A DNA stretch of 52,238 nucleotides from Bacteroidota bacterium (GTDB lineage: Bacteria; Bacteroidota; Bacteroidia; Chitinophagales; Chitinophagaceae), in contig JAFDYG010000463.1 in assembly GCA_018267545.1 (NCBI GenBank), forward strand, positions 1 to 52,238, written 5' to 3'. Of the stretch, positions 7,339-16,668 are shown in pieces (the first letter of the stretch is position 1; every line of letters starts with the position of its first letter). The translations under genes were made by a program, and so were the position numbers. The notes beneath the pieces were generated by a model that worked only from the letters and a program-made list of their open reading frames with translations, had not been told where the DNA came from and did no database searches.

Positions 7339-9192
7339 ATGAACAGAAAAGAAGAGGTTCTTCAAGACGTCGTCATCAAGTTCGCCGGAGACTCCGGCGA
7401 TGGCATGCAATTAACTGGAAGTCAATTCACTAATAATACTGCCCTCCTGGGTATCGACCTCGCGACCTTCCCTGATTTCCCGGCCGAAATCCGGGCCCCC
7501 CAGGGCACCCTTCCCGGGGTCAGCGGCTATCAACTGCGTTTCTCGAGCGATAAAGTATTTACCCCCGGTGACGAATGCGACGTGCTGGTGGCCATGAACG
7601 CCGCCGCCCTCAAGGCCAACCTGAAGGGCCTCAAGAAGGGTGGAAAGATCATCGCCAATACCGAAGGCTTCGACAGCAAGAACCTGCGCCTGGCCAACTA
7701 CCCCGACGGACATAATCCCCTCGAGGATAATTCCCTGGAGAGCTATACCGTCATCCGCATGGACGTGACCAAGATGACCCGGGAAGCGCTGAAGGAGATC
7801 CAGATGGGTACGAAGGAAAAGGACCGGGCAAAGAATATGTTTGTCCTGGGCTTCCTATACTGGATGTATAACCGGAACATGGAGAACACGATCCAGTTCC
7901 TGACCGATAAGTTTGGCAAGAAGCCGGAGATCCTGGAAAGCAATATAAAGGCATTACAGGCCGGTTATCATTTTGGAGATACGACCGAGACCTTTACCAC
8001 GACCTATACGGTAGAAAAGGCCAAGATGGCGCCCGGCGTCTATCGGTCGATCATGGGCAACCAGGCGCTCGCATATGGCCTGATCGCCGCCTCGCAGAAA
8101 AGCGGTCTGCCGCTCTTCCTCGGCACCTATCCCATCACTCCCGCGTCCGACATCCTGCACGAGCTGAGCCGTCACAAGTCGTTTGGCATTCGGACCTTCC
8201 AGGCGGAAGACGAAATCGCCGGCATCACTTCGGCTATCGGCGCTGCCTACGGCGGCTCGCTGGGTGTGACGACGACCTCGGGACCCGGTATGGCCCTGAA
8301 GTCCGAGGCAATGGGTCTGGCCGTTATGCTGGAAATCCCCCTGTTAATTTGCGACGTGCAAAGAGGCGGTCCTTCTACGGGTCTGCCGACCAAGACCGAG
8401 CAGAGCGACCTGCTGCAGGCCTATTATGGCCGTAACGGAGAATGTCCCATGCCCGTCATCTCGGCCTCGACGCCCAGCGACTGCTTCGAAGCGGTCTATG
8501 AAGCGGCCCGGATCGCAGTACACCATATGACGCCGGTGATCTTCCTGAGCGACGGCTATATCGCCAACGGCGCAGAGCCCTGGAAGTTCCCGAAGAGCGC
8601 GGACCTTGCGCCCATCGAGGTAAAATTCAAGACGGAGCTGGGGGAAGGAGAGGATAAGTTCCAGCCCTATCTCCGCGACGAAAAGCTGGTCCGCCCCTGG
8701 GCGATCCCCGGCACGCCGGGTCTCGAGCACCGTATCGGCGGTCTGGAAAAACAGAACGTCACGGGGAACGTCAGCTATGACCCCGAAAACCATCAGCTGA
8801 TGGTAAAGATCAGAGAAGAGAAAATAGCCCGCATAGCGGATCATATTCCTGCCCAAAAGCTGGACAGCGGCCCCGAAAGCGGCGACGTGCTGGTGCTGGG
8901 CTGGGGCAGCACGTATGGCTCCATCAAGAGCGCGGTGTCCGAGCTGCAGCGCGAAGGGCATTCCGTTTCACATGCACATCTGCGTTACCTTCGCCCTTTC
9001 CCGGCCAACCTGGGCCAGATGCTCCGCAGCTTCAAGCACGTCCTGATCCCAGAGATCAATAACGGACAGCTGATCAAGATCATCCGCGACCAGTTCCTCA
9101 TCGATGCAAAGGGTTATCACAAAATTATGGGTGTGCCGATCACAAAAACAGAATTGGTGCAAAAGCTCCGGGAAGTGGTGGCGTCAAAATAA
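7339..9192 (+). CDS. korA: 2-oxoacid:ferredoxin oxidoreductase subunit alpha (KorA-type, gamma-alpha fusion)
   Basis: A 617-residue subunit of a thiamine-diphosphate 2-oxoacid:ferredoxin oxidoreductase, probably acting on 2-oxoglutarate. The N-terminal ~190 residues are the gamma domain (VIKFAGDSGDGMQLTG at about 12-27). A pyrimidine-binding alpha domain follows (GNQALAYGLIAA, GTYPITPASDILHELS, QAEDEIAGITSAIGAAYGG), then a transketolase C-terminal-like domain. The ATG at 7339 was preferred over an in-frame TTG at 7330 because the TTG overlaps the promoter element. The beta subunit that carries the diphosphate site is not in this window, which is unusual. The 3' end overlaps the convergent FUSC gene by 9 nt. 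Confidence 0.9.
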   Translation: MNRKEEVLQDVVIKFAGDSGDGMQLTGSQFTNNTALLGIDLATFPDFPAEIRAPQGTLPGVSGYQLRFSSDKVFTPGDECDVLVAMNAAALKANLKGLKKGGKIIANTEGFDSKNLRLANYPDGHNPLEDNSLESYTVIRMDVTKMTREALKEIQMGTKEKDRAKNMFVLGFLYWMYNRNMENTIQFLTDKFGKKPEILESNIKALQAGYHFGDTTETFTTTYTVEKAKMAPGVYRSIMGNQALAYGLIAASQKSGLPLFLGTYPITPASDILHELSRHKSFGIRTFQAEDEIAGITSAIGAAYGGSLGVTTTSGPGMALKSEAMGLAVMLEIPLLICDVQRGGPSTGLPTKTEQSDLLQAYYGRNGECPMPVISASTPSDCFEAVYEAARIAVHHMTPVIFLSDGYIANGAEPWKFPKSADLAPIEVKFKTELGEGEDKFQPYLRDEKLVRPWAIPGTPGLEHRIGGLEKQNVTGNVSYDPENHQLMVKIREEKIARIADHIPAQKLDSGPESGDVLVLGWGSTYGSIKSAVSELQREGHSVSHAHLRYLRPFPANLGQMLRSFKHVLIPEINNGQLIKIIRDQFLIDAKGYHKIMGVPITKTELVQKLREVVASK

Positions 9193-11451
9193 AGGCGTAT
9201 ACCCCACTTCCTGTTCGCTGGTAAGACCTACGTGCAGCGGTGTGCTGAGCTTTTCTATCTCCGACACGTCTTTCAGGATGTAGTTGAACTGATCGGCCAT
9301 GGGTTTGAATTCCGACAGCTCTTTGCGCGTGTCTTCGCCCGTCGTTACCCGTCCTTCCAATTCCGCCTTTCGTTGCTCCATCAATTTATTCAATCGGTCG
9401 TTGAGCAGCCGCAGATCCTCCTTTGTCGCGGTCGAGGGTTCGGGCAGCTCTTTGTCCTGTAGGATCGCTACCGACTTTCCAAGAAGACAGTCGATATGGT
9501 CGACGAGCGGCCGATAGGCGGGGTCGCCGTGCCTGGCGGCGAGACGTCCTACATAATATGCGAGGGTCGCCGTATGCGAGGTCAGCATGTGGTTGGCGAC
9601 GACAAACTGATGCATTTCGGTAATCTTCTTCTGCTGGCGCCGAGGTTCGTTGAGCATACGGCCAAAAGCGTCGGAGAGATTGGCCAGGGCCACGAATGCC
9701 TGCTTCCGCGACAGCTTATACTGATGAACCGAAGCCGGCTTGCCGAGAAAGGCGCTGGCCACGTCCCGGAAATAGGCGGCATTGGCTTCGAGGGCTGCCG
9801 TCATATAGTCGGTGATCCGCTCGTGCTCCCAGGAAGGGATGATCAGGATATTGGCCAGGAAGGCGAGGGCGGAGCCGATGATGGTATCGATGACGCGGTC
9901 GGAGAGAATGGTGCGGAAGTCGGTTGGGTAGAGGAGATGGAAGAGCAGAAGCACATAGGGCGTCATCAGGGTCACGCAGACCAGGTAGTTGGTCCGGATA
10001 AAGACATAGGTGCCGATCATAAAGAGGATCATCAGCACGAAGAGGACCCTGGGGTCTTTTATAAAATAGAGAATCAATAGCCCGACCAGCGCCCCCGCGA
10101 GCGTCCCCATCAGGCGTTCGAAATTGCGTCGTTTGGAAAGGCTATACATGGGCTTTAGGATCACGATGACCGTGAGCAGGATCCAATAGCCGTGACCAAA
10201 AGGCAGGAAGCCGGCGATGATATAACCCGCCAGCGTGGCGATGCTGACGCGAAGGGAATGACGGAAGACGTTCGACTTTATCGTCAGGTTGTCGAGCAGG
10301 AGCTTATAGCTGACGTCCTCGTGGGAAACGAAGTCCTCATAGTCCAGGTCGGACCGGAAGTTCTTGCTCAGCTTGCGGTCATAGGTCGTATAGCCGTGGA
10401 GTGTATGCAGCCGGTCTCCGATGTCCTCGATGCTGTCCAGGATATTGCGCAGCCCGATGAAGCCTTCTACGTTCTCTGCCGTGCGATAGCGGTCCCGATA
10501 CCGGCTAAAGGACTCCCGTACTTCACGGATATGGATGGACAAGCGGGCGCTTTCCTCCGACGGTTTGCCGCTCATGAGAGCGATACCGATCTCGTCCAGC
10601 TCGGAGGCCAGCTCCAGGATCAGCTTGCGGCAGTCTTCCATCAATTCGCTGTCGTCGAAGAAACGATGCAGCTGCTCGTAGTCCTGCTGCGAGGTCATGA
10701 TCCGTTCGAAAAGGTCGATGGTGTCCAGAAACATCATCAGCAGCACGCGGCCTATGTGGGTGGATTCCTGTACGATATTGCGACTTTTAAAGAGCAGCTC
10801 ACGTACCAGGTCCTGCTTCTCGTGTATGGACACCTGGCTGTCTACCAGCTGCCGGTAGCTCTTGTCGTAGTCCACTTCCCGCGAATAAAAAGAAGCCTTG
10901 ATCCGCAGGTATCCTGCTGTAGCGTGAACGCAGTCTCCCAGCGCCTGCTGGACCAGCTTGTAGGGACGGAAGCTATACAGCAGTAAGCTGAGCACGGTAT
11001 ACCAGATGCCGCCGGCCAGCACATAGGCGGCGTTGATGAGGATATCCCAGCCATGGTGCGGACGATCGATATTGAGAACCATCACCAGCAGCGCATTGAC
11101 GCCGATGGAGCTGGCGCGGTTGCCGTAGATGCTCATCAGCGAGAAGACGAAGCAGAAGATAAAGACGAGACAGCCCGTCGCGGTATGCGAGCCCGAGGCC
11201 CAGCCGATCAGCAGCGTGACGAGGAAGATGATCAGGACGCAGGCGATCATTCCATTGCGGCGATGATGGATCGGACCTGGATTGTCCGTATTGGCTACGC
11301 ACATCGCGCCGATCGAAAGGACGACTCCTGCGGAGAGATTGTTAAAGTAGCTTAACAAAATTGCGGGAAGGGTAATTCCCACTGTGATACGGATAGCACT
11401 ATTCAAGTAGTGACTATTGATAAAACTCTTATATTGCCTTATATAATCCAT
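9184..11451 (-). CDS. FUSC family inner-membrane protein (YccS/YhfK-like)
   Basis: A 755-residue membrane protein with two blocks of predicted transmembrane helices. The first lies near residues 20-165 (including ITVGITLPAILLSYF and LVFIFCFVFSLMSIYG), the second near 400-520 (including VSIATLAGYIIAGFLPF, VLFVLMILFMIGTYVFI). Between and after them are long soluble helical regions. This matches the duplicated FUSC arrangement of aromatic-acid-exporter-like and YccS-like proteins. The second block has GYWILLTVIVILKPMYSLSKRR, a typical FUSC motif. Transported substrate is unknown. It diverges from the barrel protein gene at 11603, and its stop lies inside the last codons of korA. Confidence 0.85.
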   Translation of the reverse strand: MDYIRQYKSFINSHYLNSAIRITVGITLPAILLSYFNNLSAGVVLSIGAMCVANTDNPGPIHHRRNGMIACVLIIFLVTLLIGWASGSHTATGCLVFIFCFVFSLMSIYGNRASSIGVNALLVMVLNIDRPHHGWDILINAAYVLAGGIWYTVLSLLLYSFRPYKLVQQALGDCVHATAGYLRIKASFYSREVDYDKSYRQLVDSQVSIHEKQDLVRELLFKSRNIVQESTHIGRVLLMMFLDTIDLFERIMTSQQDYEQLHRFFDDSELMEDCRKLILELASELDEIGIALMSGKPSEESARLSIHIREVRESFSRYRDRYRTAENVEGFIGLRNILDSIEDIGDRLHTLHGYTTYDRKLSKNFRSDLDYEDFVSHEDVSYKLLLDNLTIKSNVFRHSLRVSIATLAGYIIAGFLPFGHGYWILLTVIVILKPMYSLSKRRNFERLMGTLAGALVGLLILYFIKDPRVLFVLMILFMIGTYVFIRTNYLVCVTLMTPYVLLLFHLLYPTDFRTILSDRVIDTIIGSALAFLANILIIPSWEHERITDYMTAALEANAAYFRDVASAFLGKPASVHQYKLSRKQAFVALANLSDAFGRMLNEPRRQQKKITEMHQFVVANHMLTSHTATLAYYVGRLAARHGDPAYRPLVDHIDCLLGKSVAILQDKELPEPSTATKEDLRLLNDRLNKLMEQRKAELEGRVTTGEDTRKELSEFKPMADQFNYILKDVSEIEKLSTPLHVGLTSEQEVGYTPLF

Positions 11452-11562
11452 TTAGTTGCACGAACTGATGCGGAAAATTATACCATTCACAGATTAATTT
11501 TTTCCGTTTACCTCAAGAAATTTTTCATCACTAAAATTTGTAAATTAAATTGCCTTTCGAAA

Positions 11563-11579
11563 AAGGACAATTTGTCCTT
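11563..11579. promoter_or_regulatory. 17-bp palindrome upstream of the barrel protein gene
   Basis: AAGGACAA-T-TTGTCCTT is a perfect dyad with 8-nt arms and one central base, 23 nt before the ATG at 11603. Its size and place suit an operator for a dimeric regulator. The surrounding gap (11452-11602) is A+T-rich and shared with the divergent FUSC gene; no exact TAnnTTTG was found in it. Confidence 0.4.
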
Positions 11580-11602
11580 AACCTTAAAGTCCTATAACGC
11601 AC

Positions 11603-14044
11603 ATGAGAATTATACCTCTACTCCTATTGATTATCTTATCCTATGAACGAGCTGCGGCCCAGCAAATAACCGGTTTCACAAACGACGATCAAGGTAAACC
11701 ATTAGCCGGAGCTTCGGTTTCACTTAAAAAAAATAAAGACTCCTCTCTAGTAAAGCTAAGCATTTCGGACGCAAACGGGCAATATGAATTTTCGGCTGTC
11801 TCACCCGGCGAGTATTTCATTTTCATTTCGCACATCGGTTATATTCCCCGCAGCTCCGCCGTCTTCGAAGTAAGGACGGAAGGGATCATCCATGCGCCGG
11901 CGGCTCCGTTGTCACACGCATCCCGCGAGCTTAGAGAAGCCGTCGTTGCCGGCCGCAGACCCCTCCTGGAGGTAAAATCCGATAAGCTGATCCTGAATGT
12001 GGAAGGCAATATCAACAGTGTGGGCGAGGACGCCCTGGAGCTGCTACGAAAGGCGCCCGGGGTTGTCATCGACAAAGACAACACCATCAGCGCAAACGGC
12101 AAGAACGGCGTACAGATCTATGTGGACGGACGCCCGACGTATCTATCGGGAAACAGTCTTGCCGATTATCTAAAGAACCTCCAGTCGTCTTCGGTAGAAT
12201 CCATCGAGATCATCAGCAATCCAGGGTCCCGGTACGACGCGGCAGGAAATGCGGGCATCATCAATATCCGGCTGAAGAAGAACAAGGCCTTCGGAACGAA
12301 CGCCACGCTTAGCGGCGGCTATAATATCAGCACGTATGCCAAGTACAATGGCGCCGCTTCCTTCAACTACCGGAACAAGGACATCAATATTTTCGGCGAC
12401 TACAGCTACCGGCATTCGATCAACGAAACTTACGCCACCATGGAACGGCGGCAGCTGGACACCTTCTTCCTGCAGCGGACCAACCTGATCACGACCAGCA
12501 ACAGCCACAACTACAAAGCCGGCTTCGACTACAGCCTCGATTCAAGGAACTCCATCGGCGTCGTTGTCAATGGCTCTATCGCCGACAACGGCATCCAAAC
12601 CACGAGCGCCACACCCATCGTCTATATTCCGACCAATGCGACGGCCAGGATTCTACAAGCCAACGGCCGGACGGACGGGCACAACAACAACTTCAACGCG
12701 AACATCAACTACCGGTACGCCGACAGCAGCGGTCATCAGCTGGGTTTCGACGCAGACTACGGCCTCTATCGTCTCCGCAGCGATCAGTACCAGCCCAACG
12801 ACTATTTCGATTCGGTCGGCAAACATCTTTACAGCAACAACTACGAAATTCTCTCTCCGACCGATATCCATATCTATAGCCTGAAAGGGGACTATGAGCA
12901 GAATTTTCTAAAAGGGCGGCTGGGCTTTGGCGCCAAGTCATCCTACGTCACCAGCGGAAACGACTTCCGCGAATTCGACGTCAATGGTCAGCAGAAAATG
13001 CTGGATACGCTGCGCAGCAACTACTTCGACTACAAGGAAAATATCAACGCCCTTTACGCCAGCTATAACAGGACGCTGAAGGGCTGGATCATACAAGGCG
13101 GGCTGCGGGCAGAGAATACCAACTCGAAAGGCCGGTCCACCGGGTACAAGCCGGCCGTCGGAGTCTCGACCTTTCAAACCTATGACTCCGCCTTTACGCG
13201 CCACTATACGGACCTCTTTCCCAGCGCGTCGATCACTTACAACAAGGACCCGATGCGGCAGTGGACGCTCAACTATAGCCGGCGGATCGACCGCCCTGCC
13301 TACCAGGACTTGAATCCTTTCGAATTCAAGATCGACGACTATACCTTTGCAAAAGGGAATACGCTGCTCCGGCCACAGTATACACATAGCGTCGGTCTGA
13401 CCTTTACGTATGCCTACAAGCTGACCGCCGTCCTGAACTATAGTCATGTCAAGGACCTTTCCACCACCCTGGTGGACACGACGGAAGCCTCCAAGGCGGT
13501 CATCTCCCGGAAGAACCTGGCGACACAGGACATCACCAGCCTGAATATCAGCTACCCGTTCGAATACAAGTGGTACAGCGCCTTCCTCAATGTCACCGGC
13601 TTCTATTCGGTCAATAAGGCCAATTTCGGAGCGGGCCGGGTAATCAACCTGAACGTCTTCAACACGACCATTTATACCCAGCACAGCTTCCGCCTGGGAG
13701 GCGGCTGGACCGGCCAGCTGACGCAATACTACGTCTCTCCCAATATCTGGCAGGCCACGCTCCAGGCGCGGTCGATGTGGAACCTGGATGCCGGGCTTCA
13801 AAAGACGCTCTTCAAGGGCAACGCGACGGCCAAGATTTCGGTCACCGACATTTTCAACACCCTGCACTGGACGGCTACGAGCAACTTCGCCGGGCAATAC
13901 ATCAGGACGACGGGGGGATATGAAAGCCGGCAGCTAAAGCTTTACTTCAGCTACCGCCTGGGGAACAAGCAGGTCAAGGCCGCCCGCCGCCACCAGTCGG
14001 GCGCAGAAGACGAGAAACAGCGCGTCAGCGGAGCCTCCCAATAG
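11603..14044 (+). CDS. Outer membrane beta-barrel protein with CarboxypepD-reg domain (TonB-receptor-like)
   Basis: An 813-residue outer-membrane protein. A signal peptide (residues 1-19, ending AAAQ) is followed by a carboxypeptidase-regulatory-like domain (ITGFTNDDQGKPLAGASVSL, about 21-40), a plug-like region (LRKAPGVVIDKDNTISANGK and VQIYVDGRPTYLSG, about 145-195) and a large barrel of alternating aromatic strands to the end. This is the layout of the Bacteroidota outer-membrane beta-barrel family related to TonB-dependent receptors. No SusD-like or sugar-degrading genes are nearby, so there is no hint of the substrate. The last ~30 residues are charged (KQVKAARRHQSG) and follow the final strand. 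A palindrome lies just upstream. Confidence 0.85.
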   Translation: MRIIPLLLLIILSYERAAAQQITGFTNDDQGKPLAGASVSLKKNKDSSLVKLSISDANGQYEFSAVSPGEYFIFISHIGYIPRSSAVFEVRTEGIIHAPAAPLSHASRELREAVVAGRRPLLEVKSDKLILNVEGNINSVGEDALELLRKAPGVVIDKDNTISANGKNGVQIYVDGRPTYLSGNSLADYLKNLQSSSVESIEIISNPGSRYDAAGNAGIINIRLKKNKAFGTNATLSGGYNISTYAKYNGAASFNYRNKDINIFGDYSYRHSINETYATMERRQLDTFFLQRTNLITTSNSHNYKAGFDYSLDSRNSIGVVVNGSIADNGIQTTSATPIVYIPTNATARILQANGRTDGHNNNFNANINYRYADSSGHQLGFDADYGLYRLRSDQYQPNDYFDSVGKHLYSNNYEILSPTDIHIYSLKGDYEQNFLKGRLGFGAKSSYVTSGNDFREFDVNGQQKMLDTLRSNYFDYKENINALYASYNRTLKGWIIQGGLRAENTNSKGRSTGYKPAVGVSTFQTYDSAFTRHYTDLFPSASITYNKDPMRQWTLNYSRRIDRPAYQDLNPFEFKIDDYTFAKGNTLLRPQYTHSVGLTFTYAYKLTAVLNYSHVKDLSTTLVDTTEASKAVISRKNLATQDITSLNISYPFEYKWYSAFLNVTGFYSVNKANFGAGRVINLNVFNTTIYTQHSFRLGGGWTGQLTQYYVSPNIWQATLQARSMWNLDAGLQKTLFKGNATAKISVTDIFNTLHWTATSNFAGQYIRTTGGYESRQLKLYFSYRLGNKQVKAARRHQSGAEDEKQRVSGASQ

Positions 14045-14055
14045 GCGTTTTTCTT

Positions 14056-14063
14056 TATCTTTA
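14056..14063 (+). promoter_or_regulatory. -7-like element, kinase-RapZ fusion gene
   Basis: TATCTTTA differs from TAnnTTTG only in the last base and ends 6 nt before the ATG at 14070. The distance is the same as at korA, supporting a nearly leaderless start. Confidence 0.4.
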
Positions 14064-14069
14064 CCGGCC

Positions 14070-15518
14070 ATGCAATCTATCATCGACAGCATAAAGGAAC
14101 TTTTTTCCGCTACCAATCCCGGCGTTTCCATCACAGAAATGGAGAAGATTCCACAGTCGGGCAGCAACCGTATCTATTTCCGTATCCGGACGGGTGCGGG
14201 CTCCTATATCGCCACCTATAACGACAACGTACGCGAGAACAAGACTTTTATCCACTATAGCCGTCATTTCTTAGCCCGGGGTTGTCCGGTGCCGGCCATC
14301 TATGCCGTCAACGAGGCCAATACCATTTATTTACAGGAAGACTTCGGCGATACGTCGCTGCTCAATGAGCTCGAGAAGCAAGGACACAACGACGCGGTAT
14401 ACGCCCTATTTCAGCAGAGCCTGCGGGAGCTGGCCCGTTTGCAAATCCAGGGCGACAGCGGCCTCGACTACGACTGGGCCATCACCAGCCGTGAATTCGG
14501 GAAACAGGCCATTCTCAGCGACCTGCTCTATTTCAAATACTACTTCCTGGACACGCTCCAGATCCCTTACGACAAGGAGAAGCTGATCGACGACTTCGAA
14601 GCGCTGAGCACCTATCTTACGCACGTAGACCACAAGTATTTTATGTTCCGCGACTTTCAGAGCCGCAACATCATGATCAGCGGCGGGAAGGTGCACTTCA
14701 TCGACTATCAGGGCGGGATGAAGGGAGCCCTGCAATACGATGTGGCTTCGATGCTCTGGCAGGCCAAGGCCGAGCTGTCCGACGAATGGAAGGATAGCCT
14801 GCTCGAATATTATATGGATAACGTGGAGACAATCCTGGATAAGAAGATCGACAGGAACCGTTTTGTCAGCCAATACAACGGCTACGTCCTGATACGTCTT
14901 CTGCAGGTGCTTGGGGCCTATGGCTTTCGCGGACTTTTCGAACGGAAGGCGCACTTCCTGATCAGCATCCCGCTGGCCCTTCGGAACTTCAAGTGGTTCC
15001 TGGGGAACAAGCAGGTGGGCATCGTCCTCCCCGAGTTCGAGCGATTGCTGGGCCTGATGGTGCAGGACGAGGTCGTCAGCCGGTTCGAGCCCATACAGGC
15101 TACGGAGCAAACGCCGCTCGTGGTTCATATCAGCAGCTTCTCCTATCGGAAACAGATACCCGAAGACGAGAGTGGGAACGGGGGTGGATTCGTCTTCGAC
15201 TGCCGCGGCATCCTAAACCCGGGGCGCATATCGGAGTTCAAGAGCCAGACCGGGAGGGACAAGCCGGTCAAAGATTTTCTCGAGCAGCAGACGCGGATGC
15301 CAGAATTCCTCAACAGCATTTACAATATTGTCGACATCTCCGTAGAAGACTATATCAAAAGGGGCTTCGAAAGTCTCTCCGTCAATTTCGGTTGTACGGG
15401 AGGTCAGCATCGGAGTGTCTATGCAGCAGACGCCCTGGCCCGACACCTGCGAAACAAATTTCATGTCAAGATCGACCTGCATCATCGCGAGCAGGAAGAG
15501 AAAAATTGGATCAACTGA
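14070..15518 (+). CDS. AmgK-like sugar kinase fused to a RapZ C-terminal domain
   Basis: A 482-residue two-domain protein. Residues about 1-330 form an aminoglycoside-phosphotransferase fold with a catalytic loop RDFQSRNIM (194-202, D195 as likely base) and a metal-binding IDYQGG (211-216), as in AmgK, the anomeric kinase for N-acetylmuramate/N-acetylglucosamine in cell-wall recycling. Residues about 350-482 match the RapZ C-terminal domain (VFDCRGILNPGR and FGCTGGQHRSV), which in E. coli senses glucosamine-6-phosphate. The Walker-A ATPase half of RapZ is absent. Only 5 nt separate it from the lipid A acyltransferase gene. Inference: an amino-sugar kinase with a built-in sensing domain. A MurU-type nucleotidyltransferase, which I would expect nearby, is not in the window. 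Confidence 0.8.
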   Translation: MQSIIDSIKELFSATNPGVSITEMEKIPQSGSNRIYFRIRTGAGSYIATYNDNVRENKTFIHYSRHFLARGCPVPAIYAVNEANTIYLQEDFGDTSLLNELEKQGHNDAVYALFQQSLRELARLQIQGDSGLDYDWAITSREFGKQAILSDLLYFKYYFLDTLQIPYDKEKLIDDFEALSTYLTHVDHKYFMFRDFQSRNIMISGGKVHFIDYQGGMKGALQYDVASMLWQAKAELSDEWKDSLLEYYMDNVETILDKKIDRNRFVSQYNGYVLIRLLQVLGAYGFRGLFERKAHFLISIPLALRNFKWFLGNKQVGIVLPEFERLLGLMVQDEVVSRFEPIQATEQTPLVVHISSFSYRKQIPEDESGNGGGFVFDCRGILNPGRISEFKSQTGRDKPVKDFLEQQTRMPEFLNSIYNIVDISVEDYIKRGFESLSVNFGCTGGQHRSVYAADALARHLRNKFHVKIDLHHREQEEKNWIN

Positions 15519-15523
15519 GGGTA

Positions 15524-16432
15524 ATGTATTACATAACATACGGACTTTTGTATGTGATTTCGCTCCTGCCGATGTGGTTTTTGTATGGGTTATCGGATGG
15601 GCTTGCCCTGCTGTTGTATTTTGTGATCCGCTACCGGCGGGGGGTGGTCCTTTCCAATCTGCTGATCGCCTTTCCGAAAAAGACAGAAAGCGAGCGAAGG
15701 GCGATCGCCCGGCGGTTCTACCGGAACTTTACGGATAGCTTTATCGAAACGATCAAGCTGCTATCGGCAAGCAGGGCTTTTCTCCGCAAGCGTTTCGTCC
15801 TGGATAATCCCGAGCTGCTGGAACATTATTACGCCCAGGGAAAGAAGGTCCAGCTGCACATGGGGCATATTTTCAACTGGGAAATCGCCAATGTTGCCGT
15901 ACCCCTTGATACGTCCTACACCTTTATCGTGATCTATATGCCGCTGGAGAATAAAGTCTTCGAGCGTCTCTTCCTCCACCTGCGCGGGCGGACGGGTACC
16001 GTGCTCCTGCCGGCGACCAATATGCAACGGGCCATCCTTCCTTATCGAAACAGCCAATATATGCTGGCGCTTGTAGCCGACCAGGCGCCCTCGGGCCCCG
16101 AGCGCTCCTACTGGCTCAACTTCTTCGGCAGGCCGACCCCCTTCGTCCGGACGCCGGAACGGGGTGCGCGTATCGCCAATATACCCGCCGTATTCGCGCG
16201 AATTTACAAGACCAGGCGGGGGTACTATCGGGCCGAGCTCAAAACACTTTCCGATGACCCGGCCAGTCTACCCGAAGGAGAGCTGACTCGTCTTTACAGA
16301 AGTCTACTGGAGGACGGAATCCGCGCTCAGCCTGACGCCTACTTATGGAGCCACAAACGATGGAAGAAGGAGTGGAAGGAAGAGTACGCACCGTTATGGA
16401 TAGATGAAAGTCCCGAAAATAATGCGCCATAA
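15524..16432 (+). CDS. LpxL/HtrB-type lysophospholipid (lipid A) acyltransferase
   Basis: A 302-residue membrane-bound acyltransferase. An N-terminal hydrophobic segment (YGLLYVISLLPMWFLYGLSD, residues about 6-25) is followed by the HX4E catalytic motif, H115 to E120 in MGHIFNWE, and by the family's substrate-pocket region LVADQAPSG. This matches secondary acyltransferases that add an acyl chain to lipid A precursors or related lipids; Bacteroidota use similar enzymes for aminolipids as well. The start at 15524 lies 5 nt after the kinase-RapZ stop and begins the membrane segment. A longer frame that begins inside the kinase gene was rejected. Confidence 0.88.
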   Translation: MYYITYGLLYVISLLPMWFLYGLSDGLALLLYFVIRYRRGVVLSNLLIAFPKKTESERRAIARRFYRNFTDSFIETIKLLSASRAFLRKRFVLDNPELLEHYYAQGKKVQLHMGHIFNWEIANVAVPLDTSYTFIVIYMPLENKVFERLFLHLRGRTGTVLLPATNMQRAILPYRNSQYMLALVADQAPSGPERSYWLNFFGRPTPFVRTPERGARIANIPAVFARIYKTRRGYYRAELKTLSDDPASLPEGELTRLYRSLLEDGIRAQPDAYLWSHKRWKKEWKEEYAPLWIDESPENNAP

Positions 16433-16668
16433 ACTTGTGGCATTCGGGAAAATTGTAATACATTTACTATAGTCAACTAGGTGCAAGACCTAAAGCCTAT
16501 CCTCTACCCGCGTCACATGATAAATTGATCTTACCCGGTATTAATCTAGTCCCAGATCCAACTCTACACTCGTATTGGTTTCCTGATTAGCTGTAACAAC
16601 GACTAATAAAATAAAAGTCGTGCGTATGATTCCCTATTGGAACTTCCTAAACCTAAACCTACAACCGG
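16433..16668. other. 236-bp gap before the response regulator, with one dyad
   Basis: No gene is seen here. ACGACT (16599-16604) and AGTCGT (16616-16621) form a perfect 6-nt inverted repeat around an A+T-rich spacer, about 48 nt before the ATG at 16669. A short direct repeat AAACCT lies just upstream of the start. No TAnnTTTG match was found. Confidence 0.3.

Noticed and set aside
14993-15523. Upstream extension of the LpxL-type acyltransferase frame
   Set aside because: It overlaps the kinase-RapZ gene in another frame; the family begins at the membrane segment encoded from 15524.
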